From positions 310,001 to 374,000 of the forward strand of contig JAKLEZ010000002.1 in assembly GCA_022711465.1 (NCBI GenBank): DNA of 64,000 nt, in the 5' to 3' direction. Numbering within the stretch: the first letter of the stretch is position 1; each line of letters begins with the position of its first letter. Shown piece after piece: positions 1 to 8,453 of the stretch. The position numbers and the translations under genes were made by a program. This stretch comes from Planctomycetota bacterium (lineage in GTDB: Bacteria > Planctomycetota > Phycisphaerae > UBA1845 > PWPN01). The notes beneath the pieces are model-generated. The model was not told the origin of the DNA, made no database searches, and was given only the letters and a program-made list of their open reading frames with translations.

Positions 1-2212
1 TCAGGGTGATCGTGCCCAGCACCGCGTCCGTGAAGGTCGGCTCAATCGTGATGCGGTAGGCGTTCACTCCGGTGCTGACCACGTTCCAGATTGCCTGATT
101 CATGGTCAACAAATACCTGAACATTCGGTAGAGGCCGGCGGTGAACATCGTCCCGTCGTGATAGCGCTGGGCGAGCGCCCGCATGCCGGCATACGCGGCC
201 GCCAGCCGGTCGGCGGTGTACCCGTTGTACAGATCGGGATGCTGAGCGTGCACTGCGGGATCGCTGGAGTAGTATCCCAGGTGGGCATAGGCCCATATCA
301 GGCCGCCGTCCGTCTCGATCTGGTCGAGCAGCCGGCTATCGTAGTAGTGATCGATCCCCCAGAAGCAAGAGCTATTCGAGTAGCTGGTCTCGATCAAGAG
401 GAACTTGACATCGGTCGCGCTCGCGGTGATCGCGAGCCCGCCAACATAAGTCGTCAGCCGCAACTCCCAGTTGTCGCCGTTGTGGTTCGCCGAGCTGACC
501 CAGGCGTGACCGATCTGGTTGGTCGAGCTGCTCATAACCAACACACTGTGAGCGGCCGAGTAGGTGTAATCGCTCAACACCGTGTCCGGCACGACGAGCA
601 GCGACGGAGTACCCAGGGTAATCGAGGCGGTGTCGTCGTCAGTGACCTCGTAGATGATCCGTGGGCTGTAGCGCTGGTAGACGTAGCTCTTGCTGGAATC
701 GCCCCAGGTGTTGGAAAGAAACGGCGGCCGATCCAAATCGTTCATATCCGGCGAGCGGGTAAGCCTGGCGTTGGCGATGCCGCTGCCCATGCCAGACACT
801 GCGGCGGACCACACGATCTCGGCCCCGCCGGCGGCCTTGGTCTGGTCCATGTGGTACTCGTCCGCAGCCGAATCGTCACCCTTGGTGAACGTCTCGTTGC
901 CGATGTTGTGGGTGTTGTGCGAGTCCCCGTGGTTGACAAACACCTTCGGCAGACTGAGCCCGTGGCGGGCCAGCTCAGCAATGAACTGGTTGGCGTACGC
1001 GGGGTCGAACGGAACGCGATAGTCAACATAGCCCGTCTCACCGAAATCGCCGTACCCGTGGATGCCGTCGATCACCCCGGCCTCCAGCAGCATCCTGACC
1101 GTCTCCACATCGGCGGTCTTCTGGAGGGCGGTTCCACCCTCTCTTGGGAGGCCCTGATAGTAAGAGAACTTGTTCTGCGGCCCCCAGTTCGAGTTGCTGC
1201 CCGAACAGACGAACGGCCAGTACGTCGAGCTGACCTCGATGCCCAGCCCGGCCCCGTGGACCGAATCGGTCGCCCGGGTATTCATCCACCGGAACAAACG
1301 CATCCAGTCCTCGCGAGTCAGCGTGCCGTGCTCGTCGTGTGAGTAGATGAACCCACCCTTGTACGGATAGGGGAAGAACCTGGGCGTCGCCCGGCCATAG
1401 GTACTCCTCGGCCGAGCGAACGAGCGCGGCAAAAACGGCCCGACATCGTAGTACGGCGGATTGCCGTTAGAGTATTTCTTCGGGGTGGCGGTGACCGAGC
1501 CGGAGGTGGAATCCTCGAAAGGCGTATCGATGGTCAGGGCCTGGTCGATACCCGTCCCGCCCTCGAACGAGAACCACCACTTGCAGTCCCCGGAATCGCC
1601 GTAGCCGGTGGGGTCGGACGTGCCGGCGTAGAACCCGCCAATCAAAGCCTCGAAATCGGTCTGATCCAGCTTGTAGTCCACCCACATCGCCGGGTGGGCG
1701 ATGCGGCCGTCCCACGAGTACGCATTGGCACTTTCACCGCCCGAACTGCAACCGACGCAGCTGGACCCGCCGGTGACCGGGTTGCTCGAACCCATCGAGA
1801 CCACATGGGTCTGAGTCGTACCCGGGCTGTAGCTCACCCCGTCGGAGCCGGTCAACTTGCGATACCAGAAGGTCACCGTCTTGGCTGTGCGGTCAATGGC
1901 CGCGCCGGCGGCAAACCAGGCATTGGTGTCGATGGTGATGTTGCTGGTAATGGTGGTCACCGTATCCAGGTTGAGCACCAGCTTTAAATTGGTGTCGATA
2001 CCCAGCGAGTAGCGGTAGATGCCCGTCCCGCCGACGCCGATCAGCCAGCGGCCGTACGACTCGGCATTGGTCCAGCGCTCCCCGATGATGAACAGACTCA
2101 CGTCCTGAGAGGAAGTGGTCGGCCCGCTATCGGTCAGTAGCAGATAATTGCGGCTGGTCTTAGTGTTCTTGCCGTTACACAGGCACACGGATTTGACTAG
2201 GTTAACGTCCAT
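1..2212 (-). CDS. Phage distal tail/fibre protein with LamG-like and carbohydrate-esterase-like parts (C-terminus off the window)
   Basis: The frame is open from an ATG at 2212 to the left edge, 737 codons with no stop, so the gene is partial. Residues about 20-220 are rich in beta-strand and read like a LamG/concanavalin-A fold (YRYSLGIDTN, LDTVTTITSNITIDTN, AWFAAGAAID, FWYRKLTGSD, DYKLDQTDFEALIGGFYAG). Residues about 280-500 have spaced His/Asp clusters (H292-D293-E294-H295, IHGYGDFGETGY, N427-H428-G429-D430-S431-H432) that recall the metal-binding barrel of polysaccharide deacetylases, but no canonical NodB motif is seen. It is the most downstream tail gene visible. Role inferred: host-surface recognition or glycan processing. 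The family assignment is tentative. Confidence 0.7.
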   Translation of the reverse strand, partial: MDVNLVKSVCLCNGKNTKTSRNYLLLTDSGPTTSSQDVSLFIIGERWTNAESYGRWLIGVGGTGIYRYSLGIDTNLKLVLNLDTVTTITSNITIDTNAWFAAGAAIDRTAKTVTFWYRKLTGSDGVSYSPGTTQTHVVSMGSSNPVTGGSSCVGCSSGGESANAYSWDGRIAHPAMWVDYKLDQTDFEALIGGFYAGTSDPTGYGDSGDCKWWFSFEGGTGIDQALTIDTPFEDSTSGSVTATPKKYSNGNPPYYDVGPFLPRSFARPRSTYGRATPRFFPYPYKGGFIYSHDEHGTLTREDWMRLFRWMNTRATDSVHGAGLGIEVSSTYWPFVCSGSNSNWGPQNKFSYYQGLPREGGTALQKTADVETVRMLLEAGVIDGIHGYGDFGETGYVDYRVPFDPAYANQFIAELARHGLSLPKVFVNHGDSHNTHNIGNETFTKGDDSAADEYHMDQTKAAGGAEIVWSAAVSGMGSGIANARLTRSPDMNDLDRPPFLSNTWGDSSKSYVYQRYSPRIIYEVTDDDTASITLGTPSLLVVPDTVLSDYTYSAAHSVLVMSSSTNQIGHAWVSSANHNGDNWELRLTTYVGGLAITASATDVKFLLIETSYSNSSCFWGIDHYYDSRLLDQIETDGGLIWAYAHLGYYSSDPAVHAQHPDLYNGYTADRLAAAYAGMRALAQRYHDGTMFTAGLYRMFRYLLTMNQAIWNVVSTGVNAYRITIEPTFTDAVLGTITL

Positions 2213-2245
2213 AACGCCTCCACAGTTACTCGCTCAGCCACTCGA

Positions 2246-2620
2246 TCACTCAACCAACTCAGCCTCGAACCCGACGGCCTGGGCATGGCCCTCCTCGGTA
2301 TGATGATCCCATCGCAGCAGGATCTCGCCGTTCGCCAGGGGCGAATACCGCAGGTTGCTGGGCGTGGACGGCCGCAGGGCGATCATGGTCCCGTCGCTCA
2401 GCAGCGGGAGCTTGATCTCGGCCACCTCGCCACGACGGCCATCCCAGGTGCGCGCGCACATGACGACTCGATATCCGGTGCCGGCCGGGCCAGGCGTCAA
2501 CGAAATCCACGCACTGGTCAGGCAGGGCACCTGCATCGTGGGCTCGATCTCATGCACCACCTCGGTACTCAGGTCCGAGCCCTCGGGCAGCACCCAGATG
2601 TCATAGCCGTTCAGTTCCAT
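2246..2620 (-). CDS. Small phage tail protein, fibronectin-III-like C-terminus
   Basis: About 124 residues of unknown function. The second half (STPSNLRYSPLANGEILLRW, then a short acidic end) has the PxxLR...GxxxLxW pattern of a fibronectin type III beta-sandwich, a module common in phage tail proteins. It sits between the large edge protein and a structural protein and is transcribed with them. The ATG at 2620 is preceded directly by an in-frame GTG; no strong Shine-Dalgarno decides between them. Inferred to be a tail decoration or tip component. Confidence 0.6.
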   Translation of the reverse strand: MELNGYDIWVLPEGSDLSTEVVHEIEPTMQVPCLTSAWISLTPGPAGTGYRVVMCARTWDGRRGEVAEIKLPLLSDGTMIALRPSTPSNLRYSPLANGEILLRWDHHTEEGHAQAVGFEAELVE

Positions 2621-2635
2621 CACGCCGCTCAGTCT

Positions 2636-2664
2636 GTCAGTTCATGTCAGTTCATGTCAGTTCA
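2636..2664. repeat. Short tandem repeat (10-bp unit TTCATGTCAG) at a gene junction
   Basis: Two perfect units and a partial third cover the stop codon of the upstream structural gene and the gap before the next gene. On the coding (minus) strand each unit contains TGACA, so TGA stops recur in shifted frames. A similar but unrelated 11-bp array lies at 8007-8061. Confidence 0.75.
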
Positions 2665-3484
2665 ACAGCCAGCCGCTCGCCACCCGCGAGCCGCCAACAG
2701 CGGTCCACTTGCCGGTCTCGACGCACTCCAGGGTGATGGCATCGCCAATCGTGTTGCTGGCCGTGTACCCGCCGGCCGAACAGGTGTTGCCCTCGATCCT
2801 GATCGTGTCCGTCCCATTGGTGGCCACCCGCAGACTCTGGGCCACAGTCACCGCGAACTCGTACCACAGGCCCACCGTGGCCGCCGGCAGGGTGAACTGG
2901 ACCATGGCGCTCGACCCGGTGTTGACGTAACGCGTGCCGCAGTCGCTCGCAGCCAGAACCAGCGTGCCGGTGGCCAGAGGCGTCACCACCTTGGTTCCAG
3001 ACGGGCCTTCGTTCATCACCCGCAGGTCGCACACCGAACGCTGGTCCTCGACGCCGCTGATCTGCGACCAGGCTCCAGCCGAGAGGGTGATCTGGGCCAG
3101 GCGGACGTGCGGGCCGGTCGGCCAGCCGCCGCCCACGGCCGATACCTGGACCGCCGTGCTCGACGGGATCGCGTAGATCGAATACACCCCGTCGCCGCCG
3201 GACATGGTGTTGCCGGTGGAGGCGTTCATGGTCTTGACCACGCCGCGATACAGGTAGCTCAGGGCGGTCACGCTGAACGTGGCAGTGCCGTCGGACGAGT
3301 CCCGGTAGACCCGGCCCCCGCCCACTGCCGCCAGGGCTCGGCACAGCGACCAGATCATGCGAATGATGTTGGTGTACGCCGGGACCGCACCCCACAGCCG
3401 ATACCACACGCCGGAGTGGGTGTCGCGCACGTTGGTGAACGTGTTCACTGAATAGCCGGTCTCACTGTCGATGTGCATTTCCAT
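2657..3484 (-). CDS. Phage tail/fibre structural protein, beta-rich
   Basis: 275 residues, family not recognised. The start ATG follows GAGGAAC at good spacing. The C-terminal half is a series of short glycine/threonine-rich strands (VATNGTDTIRIEGNTCSAGG, SNTIGDAITLECVETGKW) typical of trimeric fibre or beta-helix/sandwich appendage proteins. It lacks a signal peptide or membrane segment. Its place between two FN3-like proteins at the distal end of the tail module supports a fibre or baseplate-accessory role; this is inference from context and composition. Confidence 0.65.
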   Translation of the reverse strand: MEMHIDSETGYSVNTFTNVRDTHSGVWYRLWGAVPAYTNIIRMIWSLCRALAAVGGGRVYRDSSDGTATFSVTALSYLYRGVVKTMNASTGNTMSGGDGVYSIYAIPSSTAVQVSAVGGGWPTGPHVRLAQITLSAGAWSQISGVEDQRSVCDLRVMNEGPSGTKVVTPLATGTLVLAASDCGTRYVNTGSSAMVQFTLPAATVGLWYEFAVTVAQSLRVATNGTDTIRIEGNTCSAGGYTASNTIGDAITLECVETGKWTAVGGSRVASGWLLN

Positions 3485-3493
3485 GTTCGTTCC

Positions 3494-4036
3494 TCAGATC
3501 AGCAGCAGGTCATAGCTCGCGTCCCAGGCGATGCCGACCTTGCCGGTTCCCGCGTTCCAGCTCGTGAACCGCAGGTTCCTCGGCGGCCTGGGGTTGTTGA
3601 GCACCATAACCTCCACTTCGCAGAGCACGTCGGTCTGCGGCGTGCCGTACTGGTCGGACAGCCGGACGGCGAACCGATACGTGCCGTCCCGCAGCCAGCG
3701 CAACACAGACGACGATTCCCAACAGAAATATACACTACTTAGGCCGTCTTCGGCGTACCCGTCGACTCCATTTCCGTCGCCCAGCCCGGAACAGGCCGGA
3801 TTGCACGGATAACCGTCTTCCTCCCGGCCATCCTCATTCAGCCCGTCGCCGGCCTTGCCCGAGGGCCACACCGGGATGGGCACCAGGCTCAGCGGGGTCT
3901 CGTTCAGGTCCCCGCCGCCAGGAATGCCGTCGCCGGAGCCATCGTCAGCGATGGCCCCGTTCCAGAGCACATCGGCGGTCAGCCCGGAGGCCCACTGGTT
4001 CAGCGGCACGAAGGTCAGGACCACGTTGTTGGCCAT
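3494..4036 (-). CDS. Phage tail protein with C-terminal FN3-like segment
   Basis: 180 residues. The middle is acidic and glycine-rich (GSGDGIPGGGDLNE, EDGYPCNPACSGLGDGNG, GYAEDGLS), like Ca-binding or fibre-linker segments. The end (PRPPRNLRFTSWNAGTGKVG then IAWDAS) matches the A and B strands of a fibronectin-III domain. The start ATG overlaps the upstream stop as TGATG, so the genes are probably translationally coupled. Function beyond a virion structural role is unknown. Confidence 0.62.
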   Translation of the reverse strand: MANNVVLTFVPLNQWASGLTADVLWNGAIADDGSGDGIPGGGDLNETPLSLVPIPVWPSGKAGDGLNEDGREEDGYPCNPACSGLGDGNGVDGYAEDGLSSVYFCWESSSVLRWLRDGTYRFAVRLSDQYGTPQTDVLCEVEVMVLNNPRPPRNLRFTSWNAGTGKVGIAWDASYDLLLI

Positions 4037-4407
4037 CACTCAGTCCCTCCATCCTGGGACGTGGCGGCCTGGGACGTGATCGGCACAGCGTGCGGGCAGC
4101 CGTTCGGCGGGATGTTCTTCTTGATCGCCGCCAGCCACCGGCCCCGGCAGGGCGTACAGCTCCGCCCGACGGCCGGGGTGAGCAGATCACAGCCCACCGC
4201 CCTACCGCTCGGCCCGTCGATCTCGGCATGATCGCACTCGTCGCACAAGGCCCGCAAATCGGCCACCGGCCGGTAGCGAACGATCGGCGTCCGCTTGGCT
4301 GGGCGACTCACGTACCGCTCCCGGGTCACCGCCCGAACATGGCCGGGCATGGAACCGGGCGTCCCGTTCCAGCCGCCGTGCCGGGTGATGTAGTCGAGTC
4401 CGCCCAT
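4036..4407 (-). CDS. Cysteine-rich small phage protein, zinc-ribbon-like
   Basis: 123 residues with CDECDH at about 65-70, a later Cys (VGCDLL) and CTPCRGRW, spaced like a four-cysteine zinc-binding knuckle. The N-terminus is basic and proline/glycine-rich (DYITRHGGWNGTPGSMPGH). The start overlaps the upstream stop (TGATG). It is embedded in the tail module; no catalytic motif is seen. It could be a virion component or a morphogenesis helper; no family is recognised. Confidence 0.55.
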   Translation of the reverse strand: MGGLDYITRHGGWNGTPGSMPGHVRAVTRERYVSRPAKRTPIVRYRPVADLRALCDECDHAEIDGPSGRAVGCDLLTPAVGRSCTPCRGRWLAAIKKNIPPNGCPHAVPITSQAATSQDGGTE

Positions 4408-5747
4408 CAGTCATCGCCCTCGTACTTGACGCTGCCCACTACTGCCGTTCGGCCGTACAGGAGGTCGCAGTCCATTCCCCAGTACGCCGAGTCCGAGAAC
4501 GACCGGACCACATCGCCGCGCAGCAGCGGCACGTCCGGCGATCCGAGCTGGCCAGGCGTGCCCTGGCACGTTGTGGACACCTCGGTAAAGGGTGAGATGT
4601 AGCCCGCGTCCGAGTACCGGCAGGCCCCGATGCGGTAGATCTTGTTCCAGTAGTAGAAGTCCGCCGTCCAATCGTCGGCCAGCTCGTGATAGCGAGGCAC
4701 GCCGTCGGGGAAAACGTACCACCGCTCGGTGCGGTAGTAGGACAGAATCAGCACCCTTGCGAACCACGAATAGCCGAAGAACTCGACCATCGACGAGGGC
4801 GAGGAGCAGTAGCCGTCGTAGATCGTCTCCCAGCCGGCATTGAACGGGTAGATCGCCCCGTGATTGTCGTTCTGGCCAATGTAGCAGCCGTTCCAGATCC
4901 CATCCGGGTCGGGGTTCTGCCACTGGTAGACATTCAGGTTCGCCTCCGACGGACAACGGGCGAACTCGAACTCGCGAAGCACTTTCCAGGTCGTCTGCTC
5001 GTGGATGGTGAGCAGGCCGTAGTACGGTTCGCCCTGGTACATGCGGCCATCGCCATACGCCAGGTACTCCAAATCCTGGTGCCCTTCGGCCAGCACCTTC
5101 GGCGGAATGAACGGGGTCTTGCGGTCCGGCGGCCACGCGTAGGGCTGATCCTCCTCGCAGCCGTCGTCGATCAGCCACCCGTAGATGGTGCCGTTGAACT
5201 GGTCCTTGAACACCACCGCGTCGGCATTGGGAACAAACTCCTCCTGCAAGCAGTTGGCGTGCGGCCGGCCCCACTCGTCATAGTAGTAGATGATGTTGCC
5301 TTGGCCGTCACGCTCCCACTCCGCGCAGTCGATATGGTCCGCGAAGTCATCGTTCATGGTAATGACAAACTCGCAGTCCGGGTGGCAGCCGCACGGCCCC
5401 TCGTCGATCTCCGGGCCGGACGCGGTGACGATGCGGAGCGTGCCATGCCGGGTCATCTGGTACTGGCCATTGATGAACTCGCTCTCGGCATTACTGCGGA
5501 ACGGGAAGCCCCAGCGCCACACGCCGTCGACGTTGCCGACGAACATCAGCCGCCGCCCGACCCGCATCGGCCACATGCGATAGGTCTCGCCACGGCCCGG
5601 CCGGTCGGGGTCGCACCAGCCGCCGCTGCAATAGCGGAACGGCACCAGACCGCTCAGGTTAGCGAAGCCCTTCAGCTGGCGCTCGTCTTCCTCGCGCATC
5701 GGGTAGCCGACGATCGCACCACAGCGCATGAGCAGGCCGTCAGCCAC
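4407..5747 (-). CDS. Large phage tail-module protein of unknown family
   Basis: 446 residues, rich in aromatic residues, aspartate and cysteine (for example GPCGCHPDCEFVITMNDDFA, YQWQNPDPDGIWNGCYIG). No transmembrane helix, signal peptide or catalytic signature is evident. Its first codons overlap the stop of the upstream gene by 8 bp and its stop overlaps the next start, so it belongs to a coupled run of tail genes. The many Trp/Tyr and Cys suggest an extracellular, disulfide-tolerant virion protein that contacts carbohydrate; this is inference only. Confidence 0.65.
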   Translation of the reverse strand: MADGLLMRCGAIVGYPMREEDERQLKGFANLSGLVPFRYCSGGWCDPDRPGRGETYRMWPMRVGRRLMFVGNVDGVWRWGFPFRSNAESEFINGQYQMTRHGTLRIVTASGPEIDEGPCGCHPDCEFVITMNDDFADHIDCAEWERDGQGNIIYYYDEWGRPHANCLQEEFVPNADAVVFKDQFNGTIYGWLIDDGCEEDQPYAWPPDRKTPFIPPKVLAEGHQDLEYLAYGDGRMYQGEPYYGLLTIHEQTTWKVLREFEFARCPSEANLNVYQWQNPDPDGIWNGCYIGQNDNHGAIYPFNAGWETIYDGYCSSPSSMVEFFGYSWFARVLILSYYRTERWYVFPDGVPRYHELADDWTADFYYWNKIYRIGACRYSDAGYISPFTEVSTTCQGTPGQLGSPDVPLLRGDVVRSFSDSAYWGMDCDLLYGRTAVVGSVKYEGDD

Positions 5748-6501
5748 AGCTCGTCACCTCGCCAGGATCGACCTGATTCGTGGACCAATCGGCACTCTGG
5801 GAGACGCTCCACGCCCTGGTGCCCTCGATCCGCTGCTCGACCGACCACGCCGGCGAGATGTCGTCGCCGTTGTAGATCAGGTGCACATAGTCGCCGACGA
5901 TGTGCCAGCCGTCGCCCTGCCACGCCTCGATCTCGACCGCACCCTGGTCGATGGTGAAATCCTCCTCCGGCACCCCCGGGGGATCATTGAACGTGCCAGA
6001 CACCTTCTTGACCATGACCCGGCCGCCAAAGGTGCACGAGGTGATCACCCCCCACCACGGGTCGTGCGAACTGGCCACCGACGACCCGACCCCGGATATG
6101 GCGATCCAGTATTCAGAATCGTCGGTTCGGCCCTGACTGCGGACGAAGACATACTGGCCGGTGGTCAGCTCCGGGTAGGTGCTGTCGGCGTTGGGCAGCG
6201 GCGACACGTTGATCGTGTCCGTCCACACATCGTCGTTCTCGAACGTGCCGTAGCCGGTGCAATACTGAATCCGCCCGTAGTAGGTGTGCCCGCCGGCGGA
6301 GCCGGTGATCTTGGCCACCAGCAGATCGCCAATCGGGGCGTTGAACGTGCCCGGAACCACCGCCCTGGCCGACCGATTGGCCATCATCTGGGCCAGCAGC
6401 CGGTCGATCCGCTTAATCCGGTTCTCGGCGGCCAGCAGCCGGCTCTCGCTCCGGGTGATCCGGCCAAGCAACTTGCGCGCAGTTTCCAACCATCCCGCCA
6501 T
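5740..6501 (-). CDS. Phage tail-tip/baseplate protein, unknown family
   Basis: 253 residues. The start is set at the ATG that overlaps the upstream stop (TGATG at 6499-6503); a longer frame upstream would lie wholly over the hub-like gene. Residues 1-45 form a basic amphipathic helix (ETARKLLGRITRSESRLLAA, ENRIKRIDRLLAQMM) suited to coiled-coil trimerisation. The rest is beta-rich with strands such as VVPGTFNAPIGDLLVAKITG. This helix-then-beta layout is common in tail spikes and tip proteins. Confidence 0.62.
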   Translation of the reverse strand: MAGWLETARKLLGRITRSESRLLAAENRIKRIDRLLAQMMANRSARAVVPGTFNAPIGDLLVAKITGSAGGHTYYGRIQYCTGYGTFENDDVWTDTINVSPLPNADSTYPELTTGQYVFVRSQGRTDDSEYWIAISGVGSSVASSHDPWWGVITSCTFGGRVMVKKVSGTFNDPPGVPEEDFTIDQGAVEIEAWQGDGWHIVGDYVHLIYNGDDISPAWSVEQRIEGTRAWSVSQSADWSTNQVDPGEVTSCG

Positions 6502-7997
6502 CACATCATCCCTCGGCCTACGAACGAACTGCGATCCGTACTCAGCTCCAGCGTGGTCGAGCCGCACCCGTCGAACGAGTGAGTGAAGCCGGTCACCACG
6601 GCGGCCATCGACTCGGTGCCCAGGTTGCGGTTGGGCACGGAGACGTTGACCCGGACATTCAGATTCCACAGCCAGTCGGGCACCGAGCCGGCCAGCGGCA
6701 CGGAGCCCGAAATCGCCACGTCGCCCAGGGCGTCGAGCATCAGCGACGCCCGGCTGGGCAGCATCTGGGCCACGCTCTCGGCCGACAGGTCGTCATTAGA
6801 CTGGTCGTACTCGTAGCGGTGCCGGAGCAGGCCGTACTGGGCATAGGCCGAACCGCCCGGCCCGCAGGTGTACTCCGGCCGGACCACATGTGTGCCCACG
6901 AACCGCAGCTTCACATCCAGAGCCTTCTGGCTGCCGCCGACCTGGAACGCCGGGGCAATCCCCGCCTGGCCCACGTCGACGCCGCGAATCAGCGGCTCTT
7001 CGGCCTCGATGTAGCCGAGGTCAGTATCCACGTTGGCCACTTTTACCGAGATCCACCGGTACTTGGCCGGGTCCTTACGCACCCGGATCTTGACCCGCAG
7101 ATCCACCGGGAAATCCGCATTGATCGAATAGCCGCTGCTCTCCAGGGCATCCTTGAACGACCAGCGACGGAAGACCTTCTGCATCTCCTCATCGTACGCC
7201 TGTTCGGCACTGTCCTGGCCGGTCACCAGGTCCGGCGCCCAGCCTTCCTCCAGCTCCTCGTCCCAGTCGGGCACGCAGTCCACGGACACCGGGGTCGGGG
7301 CGTTGAGCGGCTTGCCCACACAGGTCACCACCGTGTAGCGATCGCGGATGGACATGTTCATGGCCAGCTGGGTCACCAGATCACTGCCCACGGTCACGGT
7401 CTGGGTCGGCGATCGGTACAGGTTGACAATGACGAACTGCCGGTTCTCGGGCTCCCACAGCCAGGTGTAGCCGGGCAACCCGGACAGGATCGCGGTCAGC
7501 ACCTCGGGGAACGAGCCGTCAGACACGTTGCACTGGGCCAACCAGCCTTCGGTTACGCCCGAGAACACCACCCAGCTCGCCGCCGCACCCACGGCCACCA
7601 GCTCGGCCGCGAACGCGTTGCTCATCGCATTCAGGATCTCGGACAGGGCCACGAACGGCGCCCGGTTGAGCAGGAAGTTCAGGTATCGAGCCTGGCTGTC
7701 GTCGCGGGGCTTAACCAGCTGCACATCGCCGGCCATCTCAGCATAGTCATACGCCCGATAGATGTCCGAGCCGGCCAGGGTCGGCGAGGGCTGCCAGTCC
7801 ATGACCAGACCGCAGAACCGCATCACCCCGTCGACCGTGAACTCGCAGGTCGAGCCCAGGGCAATCCGCTGAGCGGACGCGGGCACGGAGAAGGCGAACT
7901 CGCGCGGGCACTGGTAGCGAACGGCAATGCTCACCAGCGAGGCGTCACGCCCGACCACCAGGGGGGCGTCATTGATCAGCAGTTCGTAGGTCGCCAT
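6501..7997 (-). CDS. Phage baseplate/tail hub-like protein
   Basis: 498 residues. The N-terminus (ATYELLINDAPLVVGRDASL, then SIAVRY and CEFTVDGVMRFCGLVMDW) resembles the first beta domain of gp27/gpD-type tail hub proteins, where a short ligand-binding barrel carries a FxG-type turn. The central part (AMNMSIRDRYTVVTCVGKPL) and late strand pattern fit a hub with a second beta domain. It follows the tape measure and one small gene, the usual position for distal tail and hub proteins. The family match is by position and pattern, not by a diagnostic motif. Confidence 0.65.
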   Translation of the reverse strand: MATYELLINDAPLVVGRDASLVSIAVRYQCPREFAFSVPASAQRIALGSTCEFTVDGVMRFCGLVMDWQPSPTLAGSDIYRAYDYAEMAGDVQLVKPRDDSQARYLNFLLNRAPFVALSEILNAMSNAFAAELVAVGAAASWVVFSGVTEGWLAQCNVSDGSFPEVLTAILSGLPGYTWLWEPENRQFVIVNLYRSPTQTVTVGSDLVTQLAMNMSIRDRYTVVTCVGKPLNAPTPVSVDCVPDWDEELEEGWAPDLVTGQDSAEQAYDEEMQKVFRRWSFKDALESSGYSINADFPVDLRVKIRVRKDPAKYRWISVKVANVDTDLGYIEAEEPLIRGVDVGQAGIAPAFQVGGSQKALDVKLRFVGTHVVRPEYTCGPGGSAYAQYGLLRHRYEYDQSNDDLSAESVAQMLPSRASLMLDALGDVAISGSVPLAGSVPDWLWNLNVRVNVSVPNRNLGTESMAAVVTGFTHSFDGCGSTTLELSTDRSSFVGRGMM

Positions 7998-8006
7998 TCA
8001 CTCACC

Positions 8007-8061
8007 CGTCACGCTCTTGTCACGATCCTGTCACGATCCTGTCACGGCCCTGTCACGAGGG
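8007..8061. repeat. Tandem repeat, about five 11-bp units (consensus TGTCACGATCC)
   Basis: TGTCAC recurs at 8018, 8029, 8040 and 8051, with a related CGTCAC at 8007, exactly 11 bp apart. The array fills the gap between two tail genes and includes the stop of the upstream one. On the coding strand every unit carries GTGACA; since 11 is not a multiple of three, the TGA triplets occur in all frames. Confidence 0.9.
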
Positions 8062-8451
8062 CGGCGTGACCGATACGAAGACGAACTCCATCTCCAGGGC
8101 CTTGCCCGGGTGGGCGTCCATACTCACCGGGACCACCACCGGACCGACCAGCACCGCGTCCTCCATCAATATGGCGTTCGGGCCAGTGATCTGCACGTCG
8201 CGCTTGGAGAGGGTCATCAGATAGCCCATCGCCGCCGACCAGCGGCACAGCTCGGCGGAGTCGTCGCAGACCTTGGTCACCACCGCCTTGAGCAGGTAGT
8301 AGAGATTGGGGCTCGGGTCGTCGAGCAGGGCATACTGGCGCATCGCTCCGGTTTCGACCGACCCGCCTTGGCCGCGATGGACCTCGATGGTTGCGCGCAG
8401 ACACATGTCTCCGATCTGCGTTCCCGCAAAGCTGAGTACGTCATTCGCCAT
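8053..8451 (-). CDS. Small phage tail protein downstream of the tape measure
   Basis: 132 residues, unknown family, probably globular (VYALLDD-like strands, LLKAVVTKVCDDSAELCRWS helix, then VLVGPVVVPVSMDAHPGKAL). The ATG at 8451 begins two bases after the tape-measure stop; an in-frame TTG lies six bases upstream. Position between tape measure and hub suggests a distal tail or tail-tip adaptor. No catalytic residues are apparent. Confidence 0.6.
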   Translation of the reverse strand: MANDVLSFAGTQIGDMCLRATIEVHRGQGGSVETGAMRQYALLDDPSPNLYYLLKAVVTKVCDDSAELCRWSAAMGYLMTLSKRDVQITGPNAILMEDAVLVGPVVVPVSMDAHPGKALEMEFVFVSVTPPS

Positions 8452-8453
8452 GA

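Noticed and set aside
158..1342. Long plus-strand frame (394 codons) under the edge tail gene
   Set aside because: It is the shadow of the minus-strand gene in GC-rich DNA; its protein is Arg/Pro/Val-rich without domain pattern or ribosome site.
8007..8061. Possible CRISPR array
   Set aside because: Units are 11 bp with no spacers; this is a simple tandem repeat.
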